Source: Datisca glomerata (taxonomy: Eukaryota > Streptophyta > Magnoliopsida > Cucurbitales > Datiscaceae). Taken from it: a DNA stretch of 64,000 nucleotides. Shown here one piece after another: positions 10,641 through 21,096 of the stretch. The notes under the pieces are model-generated. The model was given only the letters and a program-made list of their open reading frames with translations. It had not been told where the DNA came from and did not search any database. Position numbers and translations under genes: made by a program. Each line of letters starts with the position of its first letter. The stretch's first letter is position 1. The stretch lies in the NCBI GenBank assembly GCA_003255025.1, contig QANY01005796.1, positions 1-64,000 of the forward strand. The letters run 5' to 3'.

Positions 10641-11651
10641 TATAAAGGATTTTTTCTTGTTTTAACCAGGGATCAAGGGAAAGTATATCGATAATGACTA
10701 ATTTACATAAGTATTAATTAAAAAGAGTGTGTATGTGTGTGTGTGCAGGGAGCAAAGGGTATGAGTTGAGTTTTTTTATATTGAATGTGTGTTTTTTATT
10801 TAATACATTAGTTTATATAGGCTCCTCAAATATCATGAGTTGATTAACATACCAATATAAATGAAATTACTCATTATTTCTAGGGATTACACCTGTTCTT
10901 GGGGATTACCCTGCTAGGTATGGACCCCTTACCCTTTCTCGTTTCTCATCTGTCTCGTTCAGCCACCAATCAGTCAAAAACACTTAGTGATTTCTTATGG
11001 TTTCAAGCCAATAAATCACAGCCACTTGGTGGCCTACCAATCTGTCTCATCCGAGTCATTTATCTTACCCAATCAATTACAGCCTTTTGATTATTTATTT
11101 TCGATCCCTTTTATCCGTTCCTGCTTTTCTTCTTTTCCGTTCTTGCACAGTTTGGCGAGTGCCTTCCCTGTTTTAGAGGCACGGGTCCCCGTCAGCTTTT
11201 TCTCGATAACCAGTCTACTTTTCCCATTTTGATGAGGTTTCCCACTTTCGTGCTCTTTACTATTTCTTAAGTTTCTTCCTGTTTAGAGTTCCTTGCTTCT
11301 TCTTCTTTAGAGTTCCTTCCCGTTTAGAGCTCCTTCTCATTTGACGTTTCTTCTTGTTTAGAGCTCCTTACCATTTAGAGCTCCTTCAAGTTTAGAATTC
11401 CTTCCTGTTTACAGCTCATTCCCGTTTACAGCTCATTCCCATTTATAGCTCATTCCCGTTTAGAACTCCTTCATGTTTAGAATTCCTTTCCGTTTAGAGC
11501 TCCTTCATGTTTAGAGTTACTTTCTCATGATCTGTTTGTGTTACTTTTGTTTTCTTGTCTAGCTCCCAATCTTACTATGTTCATGGTCCACACGTCCCCT
11601 TAGGATTCATTCTTTCTATACACATGTATTGAGTGATTTTTTCCCTGTTCA
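10641..11651 (-). repeat. 5' LTR of the gag-only retrotransposon
   Basis: Direct copy of 7718-8663, starting TATAAAGG (the expected TG is TA here) and ending CTGTTCA before TTACG. Its minisatellite (11281-11525) is about 58 bp longer than in the other LTR. Confidence 0.88.
11281..11525. repeat. 17-bp minisatellite within the right LTR
   Basis: About fourteen imperfect copies of the unit GTTTAGAGCTCCTTCCC, compared with eleven in the other LTR. The two arrays started identical at insertion, so the difference arose afterwards. Confidence 0.8.
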
Positions 11652-12147
11652 TTACGCTATGGTAGAATTTTGCATAGTCAATGCCGTGAGGGACATTATG
11701 AACTTGATACCATACGAGTATGTTGTTTGTAGGCAAGGTACAATGAAAATGGATGAAGCATTAGACGTAATCCCAAGCTCCCCTCGCACAAGTACACTAA
11801 TAGTGTCAGAGTTTGTAAGCTGCTTACCATATCTAAGTGGAGCAATTAGGATAAACCCACGAGACATTGATGTTGTAGCCGATGCTCTAAAGGTGGTTAT
11901 CACAATGCCTGTTTTAGATAAGCAACTACGACACGAGAACTATTACCGTTATGTCAGCTCTTACGATGTGCTTACTGGGCCTGCAATTTCTCTCAAGGTT
12001 TGGAACGAGCATGCAATGAGCACTACAATAAATGTTGTCGGGGCATTGGTTTCGGCCTGAGTTTCAGAATTTTGTCACTTTCTTCGAGTGTTCAGAAACT
12101 TTCCATTGAAAATATTGTTTCTGCATATAAAAGGACGGTTAGAGGTT
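11652..12147 (+). pseudogene. Class II trehalose-6-phosphate synthase fragment, downstream half
   Basis: Continues the codons broken at 7717. A plus-strand frame runs through VRDIMNLIPYEYVVCRQG (the conserved GT20 DGMNL..YEY motif, with IMNL here), LIVSEF, LSGAIRINPRDIDVVADAL and KQLRHENYYRYVSSYDV. One base is missing near 11976; the shifted frame then continues with YWACNFSQGLERAC, GIGFGLSFR and LSIENIVSAYKRT until about 12147. Similarity ends there, before the phosphatase-like domain (LDYDGT) that class II TPS proteins carry. Asp of DGMNL is Ile here. It is a fragment, either a decayed local gene or a piece captured by a transposon. Confidence 0.85.
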
Positions 12148-12275
12148 GACAAGACACAAGGAAGAGTTGACCCTTCTTGGCTAGCAGAAACTAAAAATGA
12201 ATTTTTACAAGGGTCAACCCTTCATGGATGACGTCATCTATATTTTATGCCCAAAATGAGTTTAGGTTGATTCTT
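12148..12275. other. Spacer, nothing recognised
   Basis: Holds a short inverted pair around GGGTCAACCCTTC / GAGTTGACCCTTC. A related GGGTCAACCCTTC occurs near 19713. No gene. Confidence 0.3.
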
Positions 12276-14408
12276 GCTCGAATTTTTTCCATAAAAGCAT
12301 AAATGAGTCGGCATTTCAGTTCGATTCGATGATGAAATGGGGCAGAAAAAGTTTCCTTTGATTTAAACAACTAGGTTTGGTACATGGTCAGTTTTTTCTG
12401 GTTTTGAACTCCTTGGTTCGATTTGATTCCATGCGACTTAGGTGTGATTCATTTCTAGTTGGTCCGTCATATTTAGTGCTTTATTCACTCGATACACATG
12501 TTTAATTCTTCTATATTTATTTGCAATAAACACTTATAATAAAGTGTTTTAGTCATTACTTTCCACATCTTTAAACTTTCACACTTAAATTATTTGTTGT
12601 CATCAAATTTGTGACTATATATGCTGAAAATTTACTGTCGGATACTGCCATGCATTATTCGAAGATTGTATGATGAAAAAAGAAAGAGAAAATAAGAACA
12701 TGAAGATATTAGCTTAACACTGATGTGGTGCCTAATCTAAAATAAGAACATGAAAATAAGCTGTCGCAATTAAAAAAAACATTTTTACAGGAAAAATAAA
12801 TTTAGAGTCGCCACCAATCATTTTAGGATGTGATTGGTCACCTAATTTTAAGATGAAAATTTTGGTCTACGAAAACTCAAAGTTGGTTCGGGAGCCGTTT
12901 GTGTGTGGGGAAGGTATTAGCACCCCACAACATCCATATAAAAATGGTTACCAAATTTAAACAAATGCTATCCAATTTTTTATTTTAAGAAAAAGGTTAA
13001 AGAAATTCATTTTTGAATGTCCCATTTGGTGCATTTTGCATCATAAAATTTAACAAAATAAATTACCTTTAATGAGTGGTTCAAAGACCATTGAAAAATT
13101 ATTTTTTTTGTATTCTTAAATCTTTTTAAATCAAAGCATTATTAGAGTTATTCTCGGTATCCCAAAAATAACTCCTCATCTCAGTAGTTCGAGAAGTTTG
13201 GTATCCCAAAAATCTCAAAGTCCATCGTCGACTTTGTTTAGTGAAAATTAAATAATGGAAGTAACAAAATCTAAATTTAATTGTTAAAATTATAATCCAC
13301 ACATACATGAATATTAACTATAATAATAAGGGAATAATGCAAGAATCGCATTATAAGCATGACGATGTAAGAATGCTAAATAAATAAACATGTAAAGGAA
13401 ATAAATGTTAATAATTACAACAAAAATGAAGTAAAAGAATAGAGATAAAGTTATAGGGTGTCAAATTATAGAAAACATAAAATATTAAGATTATATAAAA
13501 CATGCATAAAAAGCAATACATGCAAACATAAAGTAAAAAAAATACTATGAAATAAATNGGATGATAATTAGTTTAAACAAATGTCACAAAATGATGAACA
13601 TAATATTTTAAAAAAGAAAAGACTTGTAGAAAAATTGAAAATTTTAAAACTTAGATATTTGCATAATCTTGTATAGATGTTTTACTCTCTATTTTATGTA
13701 TTGTTATGTGTGAGAAATTATCCTAAGAGATCTTTGCGTCAAATGTACACTTTCAACCCATTAAAGGGTTGATTCACATTGGGTTAATTTTTCTACCCCT
13801 CAAAAGTTTTATCATCATCATCATTAATTGAGTTGATGACAAAGACATCTCATTATCTAACTTATAAAGAAATCATCAATGCATGAAAATAAAGGGTTAA
13901 GATTTAAAGGAGGAGAAATGATAAAGAATAAACAATCAACTTATTTATGAAAAAAATACAAAAGATATCAACTACATGAATATGAAGAAGAGAGATGAAC
14001 AAAATATATTATGAGCAAATGTACAAAATATTTAAGCTACCTTGAGAAAAAGAATGAAAGAAGATGAAAATAATAGAAATGTAGAACCTCTTCCTCTCTC
14101 TAAAATCACCTCTCTTTCTCACTCCAACCCCTCTCTTTCTCACTCTAAAAAATGGCTTCTTTTTATCCACTCCAAAGAGACCCCCCTCTTAAGTGAAGAC
14201 CGCATCCCTATTTATAGGCGAAATTAGGGTTTGCCTTTTTTACTTTTAGTTTTTTTTTTCACTTTTTACATTTTAGTCCTTGGACCACTTTTTCTTATTT
14301 TAGTATTGGACTAGTTTTCAAATTATACATATAGTCTTGGATTATTATATGAGCCAAAATACAAAGTATGTATATTTAATGTATTAGACCGGATAAAATA
14401 TATTACTA
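12276..14408. repeat. Tandem 2.1-kb unit, copy 1
   Basis: Starts at TTGCTCGAATTTTTTCCATAAAAGC and repeats almost unchanged from 14409. Inside is a stretch widespread near plant LTR retrotransposons from memory (AGAGTCGCCACCAAT near 12803, then GGGGAAGGTATTAGCACCCC near 12907), so the unit is probably a non-coding retrotransposon derivative. The short frames inside are identical in both copies and have no recognisable product. A single N sits at 13558. Confidence 0.8.
13558..13558. other. Ambiguous base (collapsed gap)
   Basis: One N, exactly where copy 2 has an A-rich and (AT)n stretch plus ten Ns. Copy 1 therefore probably lost this stretch in assembly. Confidence 0.9.
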
Positions 14409-15716
14409 CATTGCTCAAATTATTTCCATAAAAGCATAAATGAGTCGGCATTTCAGTTCGATTCGATGATGAAATGGGGCAGAAAAAGTTTCCTTTGATT
14501 TAAACAACTAGGTTTGGTACATGGTCAGTTTTTTCTGGTTTTGAACTCCTTGGTTCGATTTGATTCCATGCGACTTAGGTGTGATTCATTTCTAGTTGGT
14601 CCGTCATATTTAGTGCTTTATTCACTCGATACACATGTTTAATTCTTCTATATTTATTTGCAATAAACACTTATAATAAAGTGTTTTAGTCATTACTTTC
14701 CACATCTTTAAACTTTCACACTTAAATTATTTGTTGTCATCAAATTTGTGACTATATATGCTGAAAATTTACTGTCGGATACTGCCATGCATTATTCGAA
14801 GATTGTATGATGAAAAAAGAAAGAGAAAATAAGAACATGAAGATATTAGCTTAACACTGATGTGGTGCCTAATCTAAAATAAGAACATGAAAATAAGCTG
14901 TCGCAATTAAAAAAAACATTTTTACAGGAAAAATAAATTTAGAGTCGCCACCAATCATTTTAGGATGTGATTGGTCACCTAATTTTAAGATGAAAATTTT
15001 GGTCTACGAAAACTCAAAGTTGGTTCGGGAGCCGTTTGTGTGTGGGGAAGGTATTAGCACCCCACAACATCCATATAAAAATGGTTACCAAATTTAAACA
15101 AATGCTATCCAATTTTTTATTTTAAGAAAAAGGTTAAAGAAATTCATTTTTGAATGTCCCATTTGGTGCATTTTGCATCATAAAATTTAACAAAATAAAT
15201 TACCTTTAATGAGTGGTTCAAAGACCATTGAAAAATTATTTTTTTTGTATTCTTAAATCTTTTTAAATCAAAGCATTATTAGAGTTATTCTCGGTATCCC
15301 AAAAATAACTCCTCATCTCAGTAGTTCGAGAAGTTTGGTATCCCAAAAATCTCAAAGTCCATCGTCGACTTTGTTTAGTGAAAATTAAATAATGGAAGTA
15401 ACAAAATCTAAATTTAATTGTTAAAATTATAATCCACACATACATGAATATTAACTATAATAATAAGGGAATAATGCAAGAATCGCATTATAAGCATGAC
15501 GATGTAAGAATGCTAAATAAATAAACATGTAAAGGAAATAAATGTTAATAATTACAACAAAAATGAAGTAAAAGAATAGAGATAAAGTTATAGGGTGTCA
15601 AATTATAGAAAACATAAAATATTAAGATTATATAAAACATGCATAAAAAGCAATACATGCAAACATAAAGTAAAAAAAATACTATGAAATAAATGAAAAA
15701 AAAATAAAAAAAGAGA

Positions 15717-15759
<43 letters not shown>

Positions 15760-16621
15760 NNNNNNNNNNTCATGGATGATAATTAGTTTAAACAAATGTC
15801 ACAAAATGATGAACATAATATTTTAAAAAAGAAAAGACTTGTAGAAAAATTGAAAATTTTAAAACTTAGATATTTGCATAATCTTGTATAGATGTTTTAC
15901 TCTCTATTTTATGTATTGTTATGTGTGAGAAATTATCCTAAGAGATCTTTGCGTCAAATGTACACTTTCAACCCATTAAAGGGTTGATTCACATTGGGTT
16001 AATTTTTCTACCCCTCAAAAGTTTTATCATCATCATCATTAATTGAGTTGATGACAAAGACATCTCATTATCTAACTTATAAAGAAATCATCAATGCATG
16101 AAAATAAAGGGTTAAGATTTAAAGGAGGAGAAATGATAAAGAATAAACAATCAACTTATTTATGAAAAAAATACAAAAGATATCAACTACATGAATATGA
16201 AGAAGAGAGATGAACAAAATATATTATGAGCAAATGTACAAAATATTTAAGCTACCTTGAGAAAAAGAATGAAAGAAGATGAAAATAATAGAAATGTAGA
16301 ACCTCTTCCTCTCTCTAAAATCACCTCTCTTTCTCACTCCAACCCCTCTCTTTCTCACTCTAAAAAATGGCTTCTTTTTATCCACTCCAAAGAGACCCCC
16401 CTCTTAAGTGAAGACCGCATCCCTATTTATAGGCGAAATTAGGGTTTGCCTTTTTTACTTTTAGTTTTTTTTTTCACTTTTTACATTTTAGTCCTTGGAC
16501 CACTTTTTCTTATTTTAGTATTGGACTAGTTTTCAAATTATACATATAGTCTTGGATTATTATATGAGCCAAAATACAAAGTATGTATATTTAATGTATT
16601 AGACCGGATAAAATATATTAC
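14409..16621. repeat. Tandem 2.2-kb unit, copy 2
   Basis: Near-identical repeat of 12276-14408. It is longer because of about 80 bp of A-rich and AT dinucleotide sequence plus the ten-N gap. In the stretches I compared by eye I saw no substitutions beyond the start, which indicates a very recent duplication or an assembly artefact. Confidence 0.85.
15721..15769. repeat. AT dinucleotide run and assembly gap
   Basis: About 39 bp of alternating A and T (15721-15759) followed by ten Ns (15760-15769). True length unknown. Confidence 0.95.
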
Positions 16622-17107
16622 TACATTGCTCAAATTATTTCCATAAAAGCATAAATGAGTCGGCATTTCAGTTCGATTCGATGATGAAATGGGGCAGAAA
16701 AAGTTTCCTTCGATTTAAACAACTAGGTTTGGTACATGACCAGTTTTTCTGGTTTTGAACTCCTTGGTTCGATTTGATTCCATGCGACTTAGGTGTGATT
16801 CATTTCTAGTTGGTCTGTCATATTTAGTGCTCTCCATAATACATCATGTGATTCACTCGATACACATGTTTAGTTCTTCTATATTTATTTGCAATAAACA
16901 CTTATAATAAAGTGTTTTACTCCTTACTTTCCACATCTTTAAACCTTCACACTTAAATTATTTGTTATCATCAAATTTGTGACTATATATGCTGAAAATT
17001 TACTGTCGGATACTGCCATGCATCATTCGAAGATTGTATGATGAAAAAAGAAAGAGAAAATAAGAACGTGAAGATATTAGCATAACACTGATGTGGTGCC
17101 TAATCTA
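16622..17107. repeat. Tandem unit, partial copy 3
   Basis: Repeats the first 480 bp or so of the unit, but with several substitutions and a 20-bp insertion (CTCCATAATACATCATGTGA, near 16832). Similarity stops at GCCTAATCTAA. It is older than copies 1 and 2, so the structure is A-B-A-B-A with the last A ancestral. Confidence 0.8.
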
Positions 17108-17440
17108 ATATACTCCGACGCTCAAGTTAGTGAAGTTAATGAGGCATAATGCTAGTAAGTGAGAGTGTGGAATGCGATGCATGTCCACAAGTTTGGTCTC
17201 TATCAATTGAGTTTTCTTTCTTGGAATATTAAATAGCTTCATATTAATTGTTGAACATGAAATATCGGTGTCGTGCATAACCTAATATACTGTGACGCTC
17301 AAGTCAATAAAATGAATGTGATAGAATTCTAATAAAATGAGAGTGTAAAATGTGATACATGTCCGTAAGTTTGACCTCTATTTATAGAGTTTTCTTGGTT
17401 GGAATATCATATAGCTCCATATTAATTTCAAAATAAAAAA
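17104..17440. repeat. Degenerate direct repeat, period about 181 bp
   Basis: Two diverged copies begin TAATATACTCCGACGCTCAAGTTAG and TAATATACTGTGACGCTCAAGTCAA. They share GAGAGTGT, CATGTCC.CAAGTTTG, CTCTAT and GAGTTTTCTT in the same order. Probably part of an old LTR or other non-coding repeat. Confidence 0.6.
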
Positions 17441-19639
17441 TGTCTTCATATTCATGGAATATAAAAGGTCTTAATATTTATTAAGCAATATGTGAAAACT
17501 TCATATTTATTAAAGAACATGAAAATAATTCATATTTATTTCTCTTCCTCTAAAATTCAAAACACACATCCATGATTACATTCTCAAAGAGAGAAGCTTT
17601 CAAGGATAAACTCTATTAGAATAAGTTATCATTGTACACGTCTATATGGGACAGGATACGGCCGTATGGAACACTAGTATTGGACACGTCCATATGGGAC
17701 ACGCCAATATGAGACAACCATAGATCAATATGTTCATTCTTATGGGATGCATATAAGGCCATGATGTCGATTTGAAGGGACGCGACATACGATCATTATA
17801 CCTATTATGAGGGACGCGACCACTAAAAGTTATAATGTCGTTCATAAGGAACACTTCATAAAGTACTTATGACTATCATGAGCTCATAACAGACCCACCA
17901 GCTGGCCAATCAAGGAAAGAATCTTTCCTTGATTGGAAGTCGTCGACCAGTGAGCTATTAACTGATCCACCGGTTGGACAAACTGGTCCATTGGTTTATA
18001 CACCCTTCTCTCCGTACCTATAAATACCCTTCTCGGCTTCTCATTTCATTACACCTCTTTGATGAAGATTTGTAGGGTTTTCCTATTTTGGAGAGGCTTC
18101 TATTTTGAGCTCTGAACTGCGAGAGATTCTAGAGAAAAGCTAGAAAGATATAGTGAGCATAAAATTGAGATATTTACTCTTTGAGAGCGTAAGAATTTTT
18201 GTAAGAGATCAACATCTCGACCGTGTTTCAATGTTAATGTTTGATTGGCACCATAAGTTAGTAGGATTTGTAAAGATTTAGTATTCACACCTAATAAGCT
18301 CACGAGGAAAAAAATCTTGAAGTGAAGTTTCTTAAAGCGTGGACATACGGATATATTTGATCAAACCATATTAAAACATGACCTCTCAATCTTTCACTTC
18401 CCTACTTTCTTTAATTTTGTGTAAATTAATTTTCTCTATTTATTATTTTTGCACGTTATTATCGCACTTCAACACACATCATTAGTATTTTACTTATTTA
18501 TGTTTCCGAGCTTCCACGTTATTTATTTGTTCAACTTGTGGCTAACTAATATTCATTTACTTAAGTACGGGTAAAATATAAAATGTTTAATTGCTTGAGT
18601 GATTTATTTATTTCATTCATCTTTTTTTATTGAGAAACTTGAAATAAATATAATTTAAAACAAAGTTAAGTCTTATAACTTGTAAATTTAAACTAGCTCA
18701 TGATCATCCTATTTATTTAATTTTAATCATGCAATATTTCGTGTGTGTATAACCGTGCAATAGCATCGTATTTTTTAACAACCATGCAATACCCACCCCT
18801 ATTGGATGGAGTTGTTAGAAAAATAATTTAGAAGAGGAGGAAACATAAGTGAATAGAGGTTGAGGCGTGATGAATCACTGTCCTAAAAGTCGATTTCACG
18901 TCCTCAAAGAAATTATCTCGGTGCAAAAGGTATACACACGTCGGTGCGATCTCAAGATTCAACAAACTCTCACTTTGTTAGGTGTGCACTCTCACTAAAC
19001 AAAGTCTCATAAACCAGAAGAAATTTTCCAGCAATGAAACAAAATGGTGTGCAAAGGTTTTTCTTTCTAGTTTTTTTGAAAAAGTCGGACTGTGTGTTAT
19101 ACACTTGGAAGGAAACTATATTGTTATAATACCCAAAATATGCAATAGCAAAGCATTATAAGTAATGACTGCAATTAAGAATTTTATTAGTATGAAAGAA
19201 AAATAATAAAAGCATTCTTAACCTCCCAAAATTATTAAGTTACAAACGTAATATCCAAAGAGTTGAAAACCTTTGAAATGGAAAGTTTGACCATTAAATT
19301 AATTATAATGAATGTTAATGGACAAAACTTTGAATCAATATTAAGCTTAAAAGGAAAAAGGTTTTAATGTTTGCATTTAAAAACAATTGCCTAAATTGAT
19401 ATTTTTTCTATAGCAAAAAGATTGCTTTGAATAACTTCAACGGAGTGAGCATTAAACACATATTAACGGAAAGAAAATTAAACAGCTAATTTTTATGACT
19501 CAATTATTTATACTCAAACAAATTTAATGTTAAAATCAATAATATCTATCTATAATGATTTTAATTTGTATCACATAAAACATTTATTATTACAACAAGA
19601 GTACGAAGTTTTATAATGGAGTTTGATAGGGTACAAGTA
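17441..19639. other. AT-rich DNA with LTR-like promoter features, no gene
   Basis: Contains repeated phrases around CATATGGGACACG (17640-17720) and a TATA-like TATAAATA near 18018, followed by a transcript-leader-like region and a T-rich end near 18420-18480. This resembles U3-R-U5 of an LTR, but I could not find a partner copy or clear ends. From 18500 to 19639 nothing is recognised. Confidence 0.3.
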
Positions 19640-20030
19640 TATACAAAAATATGGATGAGGATAATTTTTATGACTCAGTTCATTCTAGCTTGGCTTTTTC
19701 CAATAGAGCATAGACGGGTCAACCCTTCTCCAAAGTTGTCTCGACCGACTAGAATTGATGGGTGAACTGGAATAAATTGATTTGGTCTGATTCAGACCGG
19801 CTCGGGGTTCAGGGCTGGTTTGGCTCCGTTTTGAACTCCTTTGGTTCGGGGCACTTCAAGTTAGCTTGGCATGGTCCATGCTCTCAACAATGCGTTGTAT
19901 GATTCCCTCGGGTATGGTTCTTCTATATTCTTTGCATTTAACACTAATACTAAAATGTTTGGCTCCTTACTTTGTACATCTTTAAACTTACACACTTAAT
20001 TAAATAATTAGCATAGACATTAAGTTCATA
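19640..20030. repeat. Diverged dispersed copy of the tandem unit's first segment
   Basis: Shares ordered blocks with 12290-12600: CCAATAGAGCATA, GGTTTTGAACTCCTTGGTTCG-like sequence, TTCTTCTATATT, then TTTGCA.TAACACT, TACTTTG.ACATCTTTAAACTT.CACACTTAA. It shows this segment is an interspersed family and not only a local tandem. Confidence 0.55.
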
Positions 20031-20340
20031 GCTTTAGAATTTAGACACAATTCTTTATGTCATTTTTACTCAAATCAATATTTGAATTTAAAACAAATGG
20101 ACAATTTTCAATCATTTCTCAAATTTTAAATTGCAAATAAATTTTTATTGTAACCTTTCCAAAATTTATAGCCAATACCATCAAAAAATGAAGACCTAGA
20201 AATTGATTGCTCTTGTTTAAAAACAAGCCAAAAAGAATGTCATCACTTGAAACCGTTAAGTCTTTATTATAATTGAGCACCATGCAAATATGATAGTTTA
20301 TTTAGATATAATAAATTCAATTATTAGGACTACACGTCTG

Positions 20341-20681
20341 CTTATCATATATTGTAATTAGAATCACATAATATACATATAAATACTTGAATAGAGATTG
20401 ACCACTAAAGAGATTTTCGGGATCCTTCCTTGGATCAAATTTACAAGACTTGAACTCTACAAATCAAAATTGACAACTAGCAAAGATCATAGGGATACAA
20501 AATATATATTTGATAATTTATTTACACTAAGCTTAATGTGAAAAAATCGCTAGTCCTTAGGTCTTTCAACCTGTAAAAATATCAATGCACGTCCAAAACT
20601 AATTACTTACTTGCTAAGAGAAGAGAGGCAATGAAGATAACTGCTTCACCTCAAGCAGTTAGTCAAGTAAACAGTCAGTTA
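20341..20681. repeat. Direct repeat X, left copy, ending in a fragment of another copia LTR
   Basis: Matches 26013-26353 in the same orientation (landmarks TTGTAATTAGAATCA, GGATCAAATTTACAAGACTTGAA, TAATGCACGTCCAAAACTAATTA in similar order). The last 60 bp equal the start of the short LTR at 26283 and are cut off by the copia element that starts at 20682. Confidence 0.75.
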
Positions 20682-21096
20682 TCAGAGTTTGAGAAATAGT
20701 AAGAGTAGTAGAAAGGAAGATGAGGGAGATGAAGGATATATAAGGTTTTTCTATATTAAAAATTCTGTAAGAATTGTACAAAAGAATATATAAACAAGTA
20801 TTGCAACAAAAAATCTAACAAATTCTCTAATATGTTTACACATGGCAGAGAGAAAAAAACTGAAAGCTTAACAAAATGAGTTGAGGTGAGCAAAATGGCT
20901 TAAGTGGAACGATGTCGTATTGGAAGAAGAGTCTTCAAGCAAAACTATGTCGTTTTCAACCTTCTCCTCTTCTTCCTTTAAAGCTTTATGGATTTGAATT
21001 GTTAAAGCTTTGTAGATTTGAATTATTTTTTACCGTTATAATGTTGTCTTAGTGATTTCGACAATGTTGGAGTCTCTAAATTAGTATAACTCAATA
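20682..21096 (-). repeat. 3' LTR of copia element 1
   Basis: Direct repeat of 25607-26009. Both contain TCAGAGTTTGAGAAATAGTA at one end and GACAATG.TGGAGTCTCTA at the other. The two differ at many positions, so the insertion is not recent. Confidence 0.88.

Larger units (their letters stand above)
7718..11651 (-). mobile_element. Non-autonomous gag-only LTR retrotransposon (TR-GAG/LARD type, Ty3-gypsy gag)
   Basis: Two long direct repeats, TGTAAAGG...GTTCA at 7718-8663 and TATAAAGG...GTTCA at 10641-11651, flank an internal region whose only recognisable gene is gag on the minus strand. The perfect 5-bp target duplication TTACG occurs at 7713-7717 and 11652-11656. Just inside the right LTR the minus strand reads TTTTGGTGCTTTCATGG, where a primer-binding site belongs. 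No protease, reverse transcriptase or integrase was found, so it must have depended on another element. The LTRs differ in length (946 and 1011 bp), mainly through a 17-bp minisatellite. Confidence 0.88.

Noticed and set aside
13126..16442. Two identical pairs of 60- and 61-codon frames
   Set aside because: Identical only because the 2.1-kb unit is duplicated. The peptides are low in complexity and have no family.
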